Shown here: positions 34,156 through 45,652 of the stretch, piece by piece
Layout: the number at the start of each line of letters is the position of its first letter
Position numbering within the stretch: the first letter of the stretch is position 1
Assembly (NCBI GenBank): GCA_036924285.1
Contig: JAYKYS010000012.1
Coordinates: 372,001 to 436,000 of the forward strand
Length of the DNA stretch: 64,000 bases
Source of the DNA: Asterella californica
Lineage: Eukaryota; Streptophyta; Marchantiopsida; Marchantiales; Aytoniaceae
Direction of reading: 5' to 3'
Position numbers and translations under genes: made by a program
The notes under the pieces: model-generated
What the model saw: only the letters and a program-made list of their open reading frames with translations
Told to the model about the DNA's origin: nothing
Database searches by the model: none

Positions 34156-35446
34156 GGCTTCAAAGATTGAAGTCCGGTTGAATGGTCACTACGTCTCTGA
34201 CGTATTGGTGGATGGAGGATCGGCTATCAACGCCATATCGGAGAGGTTGATGAAGAAGTTGGAGATGGAACCAACTCGCCCGGCTAGCATTGTCGTGGGG
34301 ATGGCTAACAAGCAACGGGTAAGACCTCTTGGTGTGTTAGAGAAGGTGGTCGTGTTTGTGATGGGAGTTCAAACGTTGATGTCCTTTCAAGTGTTAAAGG
34401 ACTCTAGTTATGATTTGCTCCTAGGTAGGCCTTGGTTGAGAGCTGTGCGCACCACTGATAGGTGGCACAAGGGATACTTACGGATTGGACCTAGAGATCA
34501 TAGAGTGATAGTTCCTCTCTCGGGTGTTGGAGTTGTGACTTCTGACTCTGATAGACCCACTAGTGACTACTGGGAATCTGATACGGAGGATGATCAGAGT
34601 GTCTCAGAAGTAGATACCAGAGATTCTTACGATCAAGAATCCTCGTCTGAGGACGAAGGATTTGGTCGAGATGAATCATTACATCAGCTTAGTGCTATTG
34701 ACTTGTTGCCTCGACCAGCAGTGGAGAAAGATCCTGACAAAGAAGAGTTGAGTGAGGCAGAGATTGTGAGAAGACTCTCTACCCTGAAGTTTGGTATCAA
34801 TGTCACTCAAGAGGAGAAAAGTAGATTCCTAGATATATTTCGAAAATATATCCATGTGTTTGCTTTCAGCTACAAGGATTTGAAGGAGGTGATTCTCGAG
34901 ACTCATCGAATCGAATTGGAGGAGAACGCAAGACCAGTTTGACAGAAGCAGAGAAGGGTCAATCCTACAACAGCAATGATGGTCAAGGAGGAGATAGACA
35001 AGTTGAGAGAGGCGAGTTTCATCTATGAGGTGGAGAACTCAGAATGGGTTTCACCCATTGTGATTGTCAAGAAGAAGAATGGTAAGCTGCGAGTGTGCAT
35101 AGACTATAAGAAGCTGAATGCAGTTACCAAGAAGGATTATTATCCTCTACCATTTATAGATGAGATTTTGGAGGAAGTTGCTGATCATGAGTGGTACAGC
35201 TTTGGTGATGGTTATAGTGGGTATAACCAGATCAAGATAGCACAGGAGTACCAACAGTTGACTACTTTCACTACTCCTTGGGGAACATTTGCATTTCGAG
35301 TGATGCCATTCGGATTGTGTAATGCTTCGACCACGTTTCAAAGGTTCATGAACAAGGTGTTTGAACCATTCATAACGAATTTGTTCGGGATTTCATTGAC
35401 CATTTCTGTGTGTACGGACGAAAGGAGGACCACTTTGATCATGTGA
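34121..35446 (+). pseudogene. Protease and N-terminal reverse transcriptase of the 8.76-kb element
   Basis: The protease has SDVLVDGGSAINAISERLM with Asp-Gly-Gly at the active site, a variant seen in several plant Ty3/gypsy lineages, and YDLLLGRPWLRAV. An acidic linker follows. A TGA at 34940-34942 (context CCAGTTTGACAG) lies in a reading that otherwise continues into RT. RT blocks are WVSPIVIVKKKNGKLRVCID, YSFGDGYSGYNQIKIA (first catalytic Asp) and TTPWGTFAFRVMPFGLCNAS. The frame is lost at about 35384, just before the catalytic loop. In the next frame this loop reads FIDHF instead of FIDDF, so the second catalytic Asp is replaced. Confidence 0.9.
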
Positions 35447-35498
35447 TCAAAGTTTTGCAGCGGTTGGAGCAAGCCAACGCTTCTCTAAATCCAGAGAA

Positions 35499-37583
35499 GT
35501 GCATCTTTGGCTGCGAAGAAGATCTGATGTTAGAGCACATCATTCCAAGAATGGGATTGCGGTAGATCCTGAGAAGGTGAAGAAGATTGTGGATCTTCCA
35601 TTTCCGATCAACTTGACAAAGTTGAGGCAGTTTCTTGGCATGGTTGGATATTATCGTAGGTTTGTCTTTTCCTTCTCAAACAAAGCAATAGCTTTGACTA
35701 TGTACATGAAGAAGGGAGTTGATTTTGACTTGATAGTGCATGATCAGAAGGCAAAGGAAGCATTTGAGGAGCTGAAAAAGGCATTAGTGACAGCTCCTAT
35801 ACTTGCTAAACCTGAGTGGAGTAAAGCATTTATTCTGTATACGGATGCCTCCAATGTAGCAATCGGATGTACATTAAGTCAGCTAGATGGAGATGGGCAT
35901 GATCATCCTATAGCTTATGCTAGTAGGCAGATGGTTCCAGCGGAGAAGAATTACTCCGTGACTGAACGAAAAGGATTAGCGGTGATCTTTGGATTGAAGA
36001 AATTTCGATACTACTTGCTAGGAGGGAAATTTTCCATAGTCACAGATCACAAGGCTTTAAAGTATATCTTTAATAAGCCTAATGCCGAAGGTCGTATTGC
36101 TCGTTGGAAGATTCTTCTAACAGAATACGATTATGTGATCGAAGATAGACCAGGGAAGAAGCATGCGAATGCTGATCTTTTGTCAAGGGCTTATGATGAT
36201 GAGAGAGAAGAACCGTTTGATGAATCATTTCCAGACGAGCATCTGATGACCATCACAAGCATCGAGGAGATATCGGACGAGTACAAGGAAATTTGGAGTT
36301 TCCTTGTAGATGGCTCTTTTCCAGAAGGTATGCATACCCGAGAACGTAACGCGTTGATCAAGAGATGCAAACCTTACACCATGGTGGAGGGAATTCTGTT
36401 TCATCAAGGAGCAGATGGGTTACTAAGGAGAGCAGTTGGTCAGAAGGAGACATTCAAGCTAATGCACGAGTTTCACGACGGAACTGTTTGCGGAGGTCAC
36501 TTTGCTGGTAAGATAACAGCCTTCAAGATTTTGGATGCGGGTTATCACCGGAGAGGGATTTTCAAAGAGTGTTTAGACTATTGCAAAACTTGTGACGTAT
36601 GTCAAGCATTTGCTCTAAAGTCTACTAGAACACCTCCGTTAAGATCAATTCCAGTATTAGGGCCGTTTGAGAAATGGGGTATTGACTTTGTAGGTCCTCT
36701 TAATAAGACACCTCGAGGCAATAGATACATTGTAGTCGCCACTGACTATTGTACCAAGTGGGTAGAGACTAGACCTTTGAGAGAGACCAATGAAACAGAA
36801 GTCGGTAGATTCCTGTGGGAGAGAATCATCACGAGATTTGGATGTCCGTTAGAGTTGGTCTCAGATAGAGGAGGAGAGTTTGTAGGGAGCATGACTACTG
36901 CTATGCTACAACAATTTTCTATCAAGCCACGAGTAACGACCTCATACAAACCAAATGCTAATGGTCTTGCGGAAAAGACCAATCTTACACTTTGTATGAT
37001 GCTCGCCAAAGATACTGGTGTTGAAACTGCGAAACATACTTGGGATAAGAGGCTACATGTCATCTTAGGGGAGTATCGAATGACAATAAAGACTTCTACT
37101 GGATACTCCCAATTTCGACTAGTTTATGGAGTGGAGTCCAAGTTGCCGATCCAATTCGAATTGGATACTTTTCAAACTATTCAACGAAAGTTGAAGAGGT
37201 CGAGAGGAGAAGACGTGGTCAGATCAAGAAGGGAGCAACTCATGGAGTTGGAAGAGACCCGAGCGGTAGCAATGATCCGGATGGAACGAGCTCAGGCGTA
37301 TCAAAAGAAGAGTTACGACAAACGGTTGGGCAAGAGGGAGGTAAAACCTTTTCAAGTCGGAGATTGGGTTATGTTGTATGATGCTATCAGATTCAAGAGG
37401 GCTAGGAAGAAGTTTCTTCCGAGATATTTTGGTCCTTTTGTTGTAGATAAGGTGTGGAGCAACTTCACATATGACCTTCAGGAGCTGGGAGGAAAGAGAT
37501 TTGATAGAGTAAATCATGACAAGTTGAAGTTGTTTCATCGACGAAAGTTCTCTCTTCACTCCGAGGACGGAGCGAAAATTTAG
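35499..37583 (+). CDS. RT thumb, RNase H and integrase ORF of the 8.76-kb element
   Basis: The 694-codon frame opens near 35499 after a frameshift at about 35530, so its first 15 or so residues are out of phase. It contains the RT connection (FLGMVGYYRRFV) and RNase H (ILYTDASNVAIGC at about residue 113, SVTERKGLAVIF, VTDHKALKYIF, HANADLLSRAY). The integrase zinc-binding region (MHEFHDGTVCGGHF, YCKTCDVC) and integrase core follow. Core acids are D396 (GIDFVGP), D456 (LVSDRGGEF) and E492 (GLAEKTN), giving a D,D-35-E spacing. The C-terminal GPF-type module reads YFGPFVVDKVWSNFTYDL. There is no chromodomain. The integrase itself looks intact. The stop TAG at 37581-37583 is followed by the purine-rich tract. 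Confidence 0.9.
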   Translation: MHLWLRRRSDVRAHHSKNGIAVDPEKVKKIVDLPFPINLTKLRQFLGMVGYYRRFVFSFSNKAIALTMYMKKGVDFDLIVHDQKAKEAFEELKKALVTAPILAKPEWSKAFILYTDASNVAIGCTLSQLDGDGHDHPIAYASRQMVPAEKNYSVTERKGLAVIFGLKKFRYYLLGGKFSIVTDHKALKYIFNKPNAEGRIARWKILLTEYDYVIEDRPGKKHANADLLSRAYDDEREEPFDESFPDEHLMTITSIEEISDEYKEIWSFLVDGSFPEGMHTRERNALIKRCKPYTMVEGILFHQGADGLLRRAVGQKETFKLMHEFHDGTVCGGHFAGKITAFKILDAGYHRRGIFKECLDYCKTCDVCQAFALKSTRTPPLRSIPVLGPFEKWGIDFVGPLNKTPRGNRYIVVATDYCTKWVETRPLRETNETEVGRFLWERIITRFGCPLELVSDRGGEFVGSMTTAMLQQFSIKPRVTTSYKPNANGLAEKTNLTLCMMLAKDTGVETAKHTWDKRLHVILGEYRMTIKTSTGYSQFRLVYGVESKLPIQFELDTFQTIQRKLKRSRGEDVVRSRREQLMELEETRAVAMIRMERAQAYQKKSYDKRLGKREVKPFQVGDWVMLYDAIRFKRARKKFLPRYFGPFVVDKVWSNFTYDLQELGGKRFDRVNHDKLKLFHRRKFSLHSEDGAKI

Positions 37584-37586
37584 TCC

Positions 37587-37596
37587 GGGGGTAAAA
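37587..37596 (+). promoter_or_regulatory. Short polypurine tract before the 3' LTR
   Basis: GGGGGTAAAA immediately precedes the 3' LTR start TGTAAC. It is short and has one T, but is at the position expected for the plus-strand primer. Confidence 0.6.
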
Positions 37597-38508
37597 TGTA
37601 ACGACCTATGTTACACATAGGAAGTTTGTCTATTAGTAAGGTGTTTAGTTATAACTAAGTGTTGAGAATGTTTATTGGCTGCCAAAGTACTTTAAGGATG
37701 TATCAAGTTAGTCATGACTAGCTAAAAGTTAGTTATGGTTAAACTTAGTTGTACTTTTGGCAGAATTCAGATATTTGCTAAAGAGTGAGCACTACTATCT
37801 TGTCATCTTGTCTAAAAGGTAGAAAGGAGGTGGAAAGTATCCCTTATCTCCTTTTTGACTTGATATTAGTGGTTGGATTAAAGTTGTGGACTTTGTGGGC
37901 ATTAAAAACAAGAAGAGATTCCACATGTTTCCTTTTTAGTGGGTCCTAGTGTAGAGGGAGGGGTGGAAATTCGAGATTCCTTGAGAATATTCCAGAATCC
38001 TTCTAGAAGTTGTTGACTTTGAAGGAATAAGCCCATGTGAAAAGGTAAAAAGCCCATGTGATCAATGCTTTTACCTTAAGTAATATCTTAGTAAAACCCG
38101 GTAAAAGTAGTTACGGCTGAGTTACCGGGGGTACCAAAGTAAAAACCTAGAATGTATAAATAGAGGAGTAGAGAAGAGCTCCTCATCCTTGTTTTCACAT
38201 TGTGGTAATGACAACTTGAGTAATATAGAGAGTGTGGGATATTTTTAGCATGTGAGAACTTGAGAGACGTCGTTAGAATGGAGGATTTTAGTTGATGTGT
38301 TTAAGGAGATTTTTAGTATAAGTTTGTGGGTGTATGAATGAGTGAACTCAGCATTTTCCCTTCAAGTTCATGGTGTGCTTCCATCAAAGCCATCAGAGGT
38401 GACCCCTGAGTGAGAGACAGGCCCGACATGTTGCAGATTCGTGGATGACGATCGTGGAGGTTGAGAGATCGGGGGGTAGTTGATCGATAGGACCGCGGAG
38501 GGTTTACA
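37597..38508 (+). repeat. 3' LTR
   Basis: This 912-bp copy matches 29750-30662 with about ten substitutions, one extra base in the G-run near 37959, and a 2-bp deletion near 38315. TATAAATA is at 38155-38162. It is followed by GTCC. Confidence 0.95.
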
Positions 38509-39634
38509 GTCCATAACCGTTCAACTTTGCGGTTGAGAAGCTCATTCTCATCCTTAATCTCTATCAATTAATGGTGAGCTTATTCTTCACTTGACAAACG
38601 GCTTTTCATTTCTCGTAAATGGATGTCGATGCGAACAGTCGGAGTTTGCCGGAGCTTATCCAACTTGTTCCAATCTCCGGATATCCAACACATGAACCAA
38701 AATGTTTCATAGATATCGTTCCATCTTTGGATCAAAATCCTGCTGTCCAGTACTCGTGGTTCACATTGTTACTCTAGGTCCACCTGCATTCTTACAGTTC
38801 GTCTTCAACCAAACACGGAGAGAAACTCTGCATCCACAATTACGTAGAGCTTGTCCTACATCTACTGCTTGTTGAAGACTATGGAAGACAACCATCGTCC
38901 AGTACTCTGATGTTGATAGCTGAACGGAGTGCATCAAGATCTCAATCATATCCACTTTAGAGAAAGTCTTAGAATCGTCATGTGAGCAATTCTGAGTTGA
39001 AACCCATATGAAATATTTGTGATCGCCAGCATGAATCTCTACTTCTCAGTAGAAGTGGACATCTTCCTCACGTTCGTAAGATAGACTTCCCAGTTGCTCT
39101 TCTTTTGCACCTTCCTTGCACCAACTATGAAAGATATTCGAGCGCATAAGAATCACATCACCTTTTTCTTTCGCCTCCCTGTATTCCAGAGCACGCATAA
39201 CATAATTCAAAAAGTCTGATCGCAAAATCTCCAACAAAGTCTTCATCTATGAAGGACATATCTTCTGACCTTCTTCAACCAGTTCTTCAATGCCAAATAC
39301 AAAATGTTACGTCGAGAACGGTCTTTCTACAAAATGTAAAGAAATAGTATTAGTCAACAAAAGTTTCAAGAGGAAAATGTCAAGGTAAGCCATAAACTTC
39401 ATGGACTGTCATGTTAACTTGAGTAAGAAGAAAACTGAAATAGACAAAAGAATTTTCTTATCAATAACTTCTCAAAAGTCGTAAAGAAAGCATGGAGCCG
39501 TTCTTCTTGAGTGTAAGGATCAATTTTCACTTGCGCTTCAGTCTAGTTTTTAAATGCCAACCATCTACACCACGAACATTTGGATGCAGTCCATGACAAG
39601 ACACCTCTCGCGCTCCTTCTACATAGAAAGTTAT
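38509..39634 (-). pseudogene. Unclassified coding-like remnant, minus strand
   Basis: Two minus-strand frames, 39246-39046 and 38955-38761, lie in the same phase and join through one in-frame stop. The reading includes LLEILRSDFLNYVMRALEYR, NIFHSWCKEGAKEEQL, HAGDHKYFIWVSTQN, DMIEILMHSVQLS and LRNCGCRVSLRVWLKTNC. The composition is protein-like, but I do not recognise the family. It is bounded on the left by the retrotransposon and on the right by a degenerate LTR, so it may be an element interior or a broken host gene. Confidence 0.35.
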
Positions 39635-39635
39635 C

Positions 39636-40404
39636 TAGAACGACCTATCTTACACATAGGAAGTTTATTTATTGATAAGATGTTTAGTTATAACTAAGTG
39701 TGGAATGTTTTATTTGCTGTCCAAATACTTTAAGGAGGTATCAAGTTAGTCATTACTAGCTAAAGTTGGTTATGATTAATTATTATCTCCTTCTTGATTT
39801 AATATTAGTGGTGAGACTAAAGATTTGTGCACTAAACACAAGAAGAGATTCCACATGTCATCTTTTTAGTGAGTTCTAGTGTAGAAGGGGGTGAAATTCA
39901 AAATTTCTTGAGAATATTCCAAAATCATTCTAGAAGTTGTGACTTTAAAGGAATAAGACTATATGGAAAGGTAAGAAATCCATGTGATTAATGCTTTTAT
40001 CTTAGATAATATCTTAGTAAAACCTGATAAAAATAGTTACGATTGAGTTATCGGAGGATACCAAAGCAAAAATCTAAAATATATAAATAGAGAAGTAGAG
40101 AAGAGCTATTCATCCTTGTTTTCACATAGTCGTAATGATATCTTAGCAATATAGAGAGAGTGTGAGATTTTAAAATGTGAGAACTTGAGAAATATAGTTA
40201 GAATGGAGAATGGAGTTTACGAGTTTGTGGATTTGTAAATGATTAACTTTAGCATTTTCTCTTCAAGTTAATATTGTGCTTCCATCAAAATCATCAGATG
40301 TGACTCTTGAGTGAGAGATATATCCGACATGTTGCAGACTAATTGATGACTATCGTGGAGGTTGAGAGATCAGAGGGTAGTTGATCGATCACAGAGAGTT
40401 TACA
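39636..40404 (+). repeat. Degenerate solo LTR of the 8.76-kb element family
   Basis: From AACGACCTATCTTACACATAGG near 39639 to GAGAGTTTACA ending at 40404, the sequence follows the 912-bp LTR throughout. It has many substitutions and one deletion of about 130 bp near 39780. Most changes against the young LTRs are C to T or G to A, and ATATAAATAG keeps the TATA position. No internal element sequence adjoins it. Confidence 0.85.
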
Positions 40405-41885
40405 TGTCCAGGGATCGACACGAAGAAGGATAGAGAGTTTATGATCGTCAATCACACTCTACACTGCTCGTCACCATATGCCTTGCATGTCACCATCCTC
40501 GCTTCTTCCTCTTTTTATCTTTGGTGAGAGACTTTGTCCTTTGATCTCGTGTCGCTATCACTTCTAGAATATATGTTCATGGACTTCCCATAGAGGTCTC
40601 ACTTTCAAAGCCACTTGGAAAATATGCTACAAAGTCAACATGTTCTTTTGGAGTTCATCTTCAATTTGGACGTTAACGATCTTCGACGTCAAGCATTTCC
40701 TCAAGTTTGTACTCTCACAAGTCTTCTTACTCTCCGTGAACTGCTGATGAGAGTATTCCACTTTCTAGTGGAAGGTGTACTTATGTTGCACATCCGCACG
40801 CGTTATCATCGTGTACAAACAACGATGCTTCACTCTTTGTAAATCCGACGTATACAACGCAGTTACACCAACGCAGTTGTTGATAAGAATATGGATATTG
40901 TGCAAGAAGTTGGATTCCCCAAGCACACTATGATTACCATCGATGATGTAAAAGCGCCAACTACAAAGAAGAGCTAGTCAGTCTTCGTCAAACAATCGCG
41001 AGATCAACAACAATCAAGAAGTTTTTGTAGTGAGCATATGCATTATCTTGCATCTCTTTCTTAAACCTCTCAATGAACGAATGGCTTACAACTTGAATCT
41101 GATACGGTCTCCATGTGGAGGACCCCATTTAGTTGTCTCTTGTTGGTTTTCGTAGATGACTTCATGAACTGATCGATACAAATTTGTATAACTTCGTTTG
41201 TTACACGACAACGTTGACATCATTCTTCAGGTCTTGGATGAATGCAATCTCCTGCAAGGAAGTCAACGTCTAGAGGGAGCATCTGAGTACACAAGCTAGA
41301 TCTGGAGAAGCCGAGTGACTAAATTCTTCTTCTTCAACAAAGCTGGTGCAAGGAACACTAGCCGAAGATGAAGATCTTTGACGAGATTGAGAAACTCCTC
41401 TCAACGTGACGTTAGCACTCGAGTCGTGTGATAAAGAGTGACTTCGGTCCCAGCTCGGAGGTTGAGGTGGTTGTGACCGAGATGATTGACTCGGATCCTC
41501 ACGACGTCAGTTGTCCTCCTGACCCAATCACTCCAGATGAGCAACCTGAACGCTCAAGCCTCCTCAATCGGATGTGCCTCATCGATTGATGTCCATCTCA
41601 CTTGAATTTCAGCTTTGACTTCTCCATGATACTTTGGTCAACTTGGGTCTTGTCAACTTGGGTCCAGAAGATATGCTCCAGCATTATCAGCGAGAAGAAT
41701 AATCAGTGCCATAATGACCTTCTTGCTTGGTCTCGTCCCAAAAGCTTGTACATGGGGCTAGTCTCCATGAACTCTTTGAATGCTTGCGGCATCTACAAGA
41801 AAAAGGAAAACATGAAGACTATAAATAATATGAACTCGACAATAGCGGATGAAGCGACGATGACCGACTAGCTAGGCGGACGGAG
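40405..41885. other. Unassigned spacer, no gene recognised
   Basis: Frames at 40615-40842 and 41602-41871 (plus) show no recognisable domain. Some minus-strand stretches look protein-like but are broken by many stops. It may be a decayed transposon interior. Confidence 0.3.
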
Positions 41886-42230
41886 AATGAACTTCAAGGA
41901 CTACCATCGAGCCAAGCCAGACAACCCATCAACTTCATGAGCTACTGGTCAACTTAACCTGATGGTCCATGAAGTTCATGGTCCGCTTGCCAACCGAGAG
42001 AGTGTCCCCATGAACTTCATGTGCTCCTCGTTCGCTTAGTTGGACGGTCCATGAACTTCATGACTGTCCGTATAAGGAGCCAGAAGGTCCATGAACTTCA
42101 TGGGTTATCCGTTAGAGGATGTGAGCAACCCATGGAGTTCATGGGTTGCTCGCCAAGACTTGCAGTCAGCCATGAAGTTCATTGTCTGTCCTACTCTACC
42201 AACTCATGGTTCCAGATCATGAAGTCCATG
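41886..42230. repeat. Array of nine palindromic 13-mers, 40-41 bp spacing
   Basis: The motif CATGAA(C/G)TTCATG or a close variant starts at 41886, 41927, 41968, 42009, 42050, 42090, 42131, 42171 and 42218. Steps are 41, 41, 41, 41, 40, 41, 40 and 47. The 27-28 bp between motifs are much more diverse, with weak shared words (GTCCG, GGTC). Each motif is a 6+6 inverted repeat about one central C or G. The unit is not a multiple of three, so the ORF across it (42021-42260) is a by-product. Confidence 0.9.
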
Positions 42231-42738
42231 GACAACACAACACATTATCATGAAAGATGAACATGTAAAACCTCACATGTGTCAACAATCCGGCATTGAT
42301 TTTTTTGCAAACGTGAGCAGACGTCTTGTCCTTAGTGAAGTTCTTCATCGATAGGACAGCCTCCTTCGAGTCTAATAAGCAATACCTCGACACATCTCAG
42401 ATTAGACGAACATGACAGAGCTCACCGTAATTGATTCTTTGTGACTCTCCACTAACATCAACTGTAAGACGTCAAGTTCCAGCAAACAATTCATTAAGAA
42501 CCATTTTGCTTTCCATGTTATTTTTGGAACTAGAGGAAAAATGTCACCCGCCGTGTATGATACAATTGTATTTTGGGATTTCGTCCTTGAGACGTAAAAC
42601 ATGTTTTCGGTATTCTAGCTAAATATAGATTATTGACACAGAAGATCAGTGGAGTCGGTAGAGGCTGGTAACTCTACACATGTAAAATAAATAATAAACT
42701 TTTCAACTCATCTTCTATAATTTTCCATAAGGAAGATT

Positions 42739-43500
42739 TGTAACACGTAGGGGTTGCATAGTATTAAATATGTGATGAGTCTTCTAAATAAATCTCAAGG
42801 CTAGACTAACACTCTAAGTTAGTTATAGATAACTATGATTAGTCATAGTTGGAGTTGACTATTAGAATATTTGAAGTGTAAGAACCACTATTTTGTTTTT
42901 TTGTGAATAAGATGACAAGTAGGTGAACAATACCCTCTTGTTTTTTGCGTGATTGAATTTTATTGGTTGTAGAAGTTTAAAGCCAAACAATCAAGAGTGT
43001 TGTTGATCTTTTGGGCTTAGTTAAGTGTTAGTATTTTGTCTTATAAAGAACAATCCAAGATTCTTTTTCAAAGATTCCTTTATGTTTCTAGAAAGATTCA
43101 AATTATTAGAGTATAGTCAAAGAGAAACATCTATCCTTGACTTATGACTTTATCTTTGACTTAGTTCAAGTAAATTGTGATAAATCAGATTTACAAGTAG
43201 TTATCATGATAAATTTGAAATAGATAAATATAGAGGTTGTGTAGTGATCTTGAGCTTTTTTCTTGGTATTTTAAAGTCTTTAGGCTATATCTTTATAAAG
43301 AGAGTGTTCTTCATCTCTATGTCTTCATGAGAGTTCTCGTCTTCGGTGAGAGCGAGATATGAGTGTGTTGAGAGTTAGATTTAGCTATGCCCTCATATTT
43401 CTATGGTGTGTCTCATCGAAGATCATCAGAGGTTAACCCTAAGTGAGAGATAGGATCAGTAGAACGCTTGAGGTTCACAAGCCGCGATCAATGTCAGAAA
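42739..43500 (+). repeat. Diverged LTR-like sequence, related to the 8.76-kb element family
   Basis: It begins TGTAACACGTAGG. Several blocks follow the same order as the 912-bp LTR: TTAGTTATAGATAACTATGATTAGTCATAG, AAGAACCACTATTTTG, AGATGACAAGTAGG, AGATTC.TTTTCAAAGATTCC, CTAGAAAGATTC and, near the end, CATCAGAGGTTAACCCTAAGTGAGAGATAGG. Similarity is partial, so it is probably a sister family. The 3' edge near 43500 is approximate, and no second copy was found in the window. Confidence 0.6.
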
Positions 43501-45545
43501 TAAGATTGATGTGTAAGATTTTGCAATTTCATCAGATTGACTTTATCTTGGCTGGACTTATAGTGACGATCAAGCTCCCGTGTTTGAGAAGTTGCTTAAT
43601 TCTAGCAAATTATCACTTTTGGAGAATGTTCAAAGAAATCAGGCAACCACAGTGCAGTGCAGCCCACAAAGTGTACAGTCTCATTCGCACAGAGCGATTG
43701 TAGTGCAGTGTCGAGATGAGTCTCTTTCTCTAGCGGTAAGAGGTCGTTTATCTCTTATTGCTAGGCCACTTGGTCAAGAGACGAACCCGTATGAGAAAGG
43801 ATCTAATTATTATACACCTTGAATGTAGCTCCAACTCGGACCACAAGATTGAAGAGATTTCCACCGACGATTCAGAAGTTAGTGATGACAGTACATCGGA
43901 AAACATCAACCAGAGTTGGAATTATCTCCAGAGAGAGTTGTACTAGGACGGACGACGGCTGCAAAAACAAAATTTACAACATCCAACCTCAAGTTGCATA
44001 GATTAGCAAAAAAGATATCATCATTTCAATTCTCTCCCATTCCTTCAGATTGACTTATATCTGGTAGGTCTAGAATTGAACAAGCAAAGACTATCAGAAA
44101 TGTTCTTCTCAGAAGAAATTAATGACACGGATGATCTATCTCAGTTTGAGAGTTTACCACTGGGACTAGAATGTCACTGGAATTAGACTTTGACCCTCGA
44201 TCTAGGAGAAGCATAACCACAGTTGTGAAAGATCGTTATGTCGTTCTCCTGCATCAAATGAGTCCTTTACTCTTCCAAGAGATTTTAAGTGAAAATCTTA
44301 TCAGTGGAGCGTTTATCGAGGACGAAGAGACACGCTAGTCAAAAGACTCACACCCTATAGGTGGTTCATCAGAGATCAAAGAGACGCAACGATTGAGAGA
44401 AACATTACGATATAATTAACTTTCTCAGAGAAGTTCAGGTCAACCATCCAAACGTGCAGTCCTTGGAAAAGTTGATGAAAAGTTCATCCATTGTAAAGTA
44501 AATCTTGATATTATAAGGAGAGATGGAATGAAGTTTTGTTGTTAAAAAGTTATGCTGGTGGAGCACAGGTTTTGATCGTCTGAAACTAGAACGTGAATGT
44601 TATTTTTGTTTGAAACAAAAAGAAAGATCTGTTTTTCTAGATTCTAGTTGAGAAGCGACTCTCTAGAAGATGCAAACCAGAGAGTGTGTACTCTTTATAG
44701 TGGTAGTGATGTGTGTCATAAAGTTTTCAAGGTTATTTTTTGTGTAGATAATGATCATCTACGAAGAATCCAAAGCGATCCCAATCGTCATCCAGCCTCT
44801 AAACACATTTACTTACCACTGAAGAGTGCTGAGGACTTTTTGCTACAAGAATGGTTGGACTTATTTTCTTGTCATATTGTGAGAGATAGCCCAACGCAAC
44901 CAGTTATCATCTTTCCAACAATTTGTCAAAAAGTGAACTTTATGATTACTATGAGATAGACATGTCCTCTCTGGCTGATGAGGACATGATGAAACTTTTG
45001 TGTTTTTCCTCGTTAACATGATATTGACATCAGTATTATTCTTTGGTGAGAATTCCACAACACGATAGATTTTCAAGGTGTGTGACTTCTGTGAGCAGAT
45101 GAAGAATCAACAAGACCTATCACATGCAAGACCAGAAAAGAGTAATGATTTTCCACTTCTTTTTGATTTTGTATCATCTTGATTGAATATAATTCTCAAT
45201 AATTATATTTACAAGAGCAGATTATGAGATCCATGGGTGAACATCATGTAGAGATGTTGTTTGACTTATTCATTCCATATGTTTTACAGATTTTGTCACA
45301 ACTGGTTTAAAGACTCATCGTAGTGAACAATTTAATTTATTTTTTAAAACAGATTCTGTTTACCAAAATGTAACCACTAATCTTGCTGAAGACTAGAAAA
45401 ATCGGGAATCCAGAACTCGAATTCAAATTCTGAGACTTAGAAACTCAGAATTTGCACAACTTAAATCTTTTATTATTTAGTTGTGCAAAATCAATAAAAA
45501 ATCTAAAATCTAAAATCTATTATTCTTTTACTGAATTATCGAATA
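43501..45545 (+). other. Unassigned sequence, possibly a decayed retrotransposon interior
   Basis: A segment near 43525-43575 (CATCAGATTGACTTTATCTTGG) is echoed near 44047-44070 (TTCAGATTGACTTATATCTGG). The ORF 44648-44959 (103 codons, HIYLPLKSAEDFLLQEWLDL) is not recognised. A short run of AAAATCT units lies at about 45497-45525. Its place after an LTR-like block suggests an element interior, but no gag or pol motif is visible. Confidence 0.3.
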
Positions 45546-45652
45546 GTGCCGTGGGAGTAACTCGCTTCTTTCTGTGAGTAAAAAGGATAAAGTAGATAAC
45601 TATGGAATTACTTGGAAGACCTACCGGAGAATTCTCTAAATGACCCCCTCAG

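Larger units (their letters stand above)
29750..38508 (+). mobile_element. Complete Ty3/gypsy LTR retrotransposon, 8.76 kb, recently inserted
   Basis: Two LTRs of about 913 and 912 bp begin TGTAACGACC and end GGGTTTACA. They flank, in order, a primer-binding site, repeats, a small ORF, a zinc-knuckle ORF, gag, protease, RT, RNase H, integrase and a purine-rich tract. RNase H precedes integrase, the Ty3/gypsy order. No chromodomain is visible after integrase. GTCC occurs on both outer edges (29746-29749 and 38509-38512), a 4-bp target-site duplication. By eye the LTRs differ at about ten bases plus two small indels. Coding lesions mean it would need help from another copy. It is unrelated in LTR sequence to the nest at 12-28.7 kb. 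Confidence 0.95.

Noticed and set aside
41886..42230. CRISPR array (short palindromic repeats with spacers of even length)
   Set aside because: The host is a plant, the repeat is only 13 bp, spacers share weak similarity and no Cas-like gene exists.
42021..42260. 79-codon ORF
   Set aside because: It only translates the 41-bp palindrome array.
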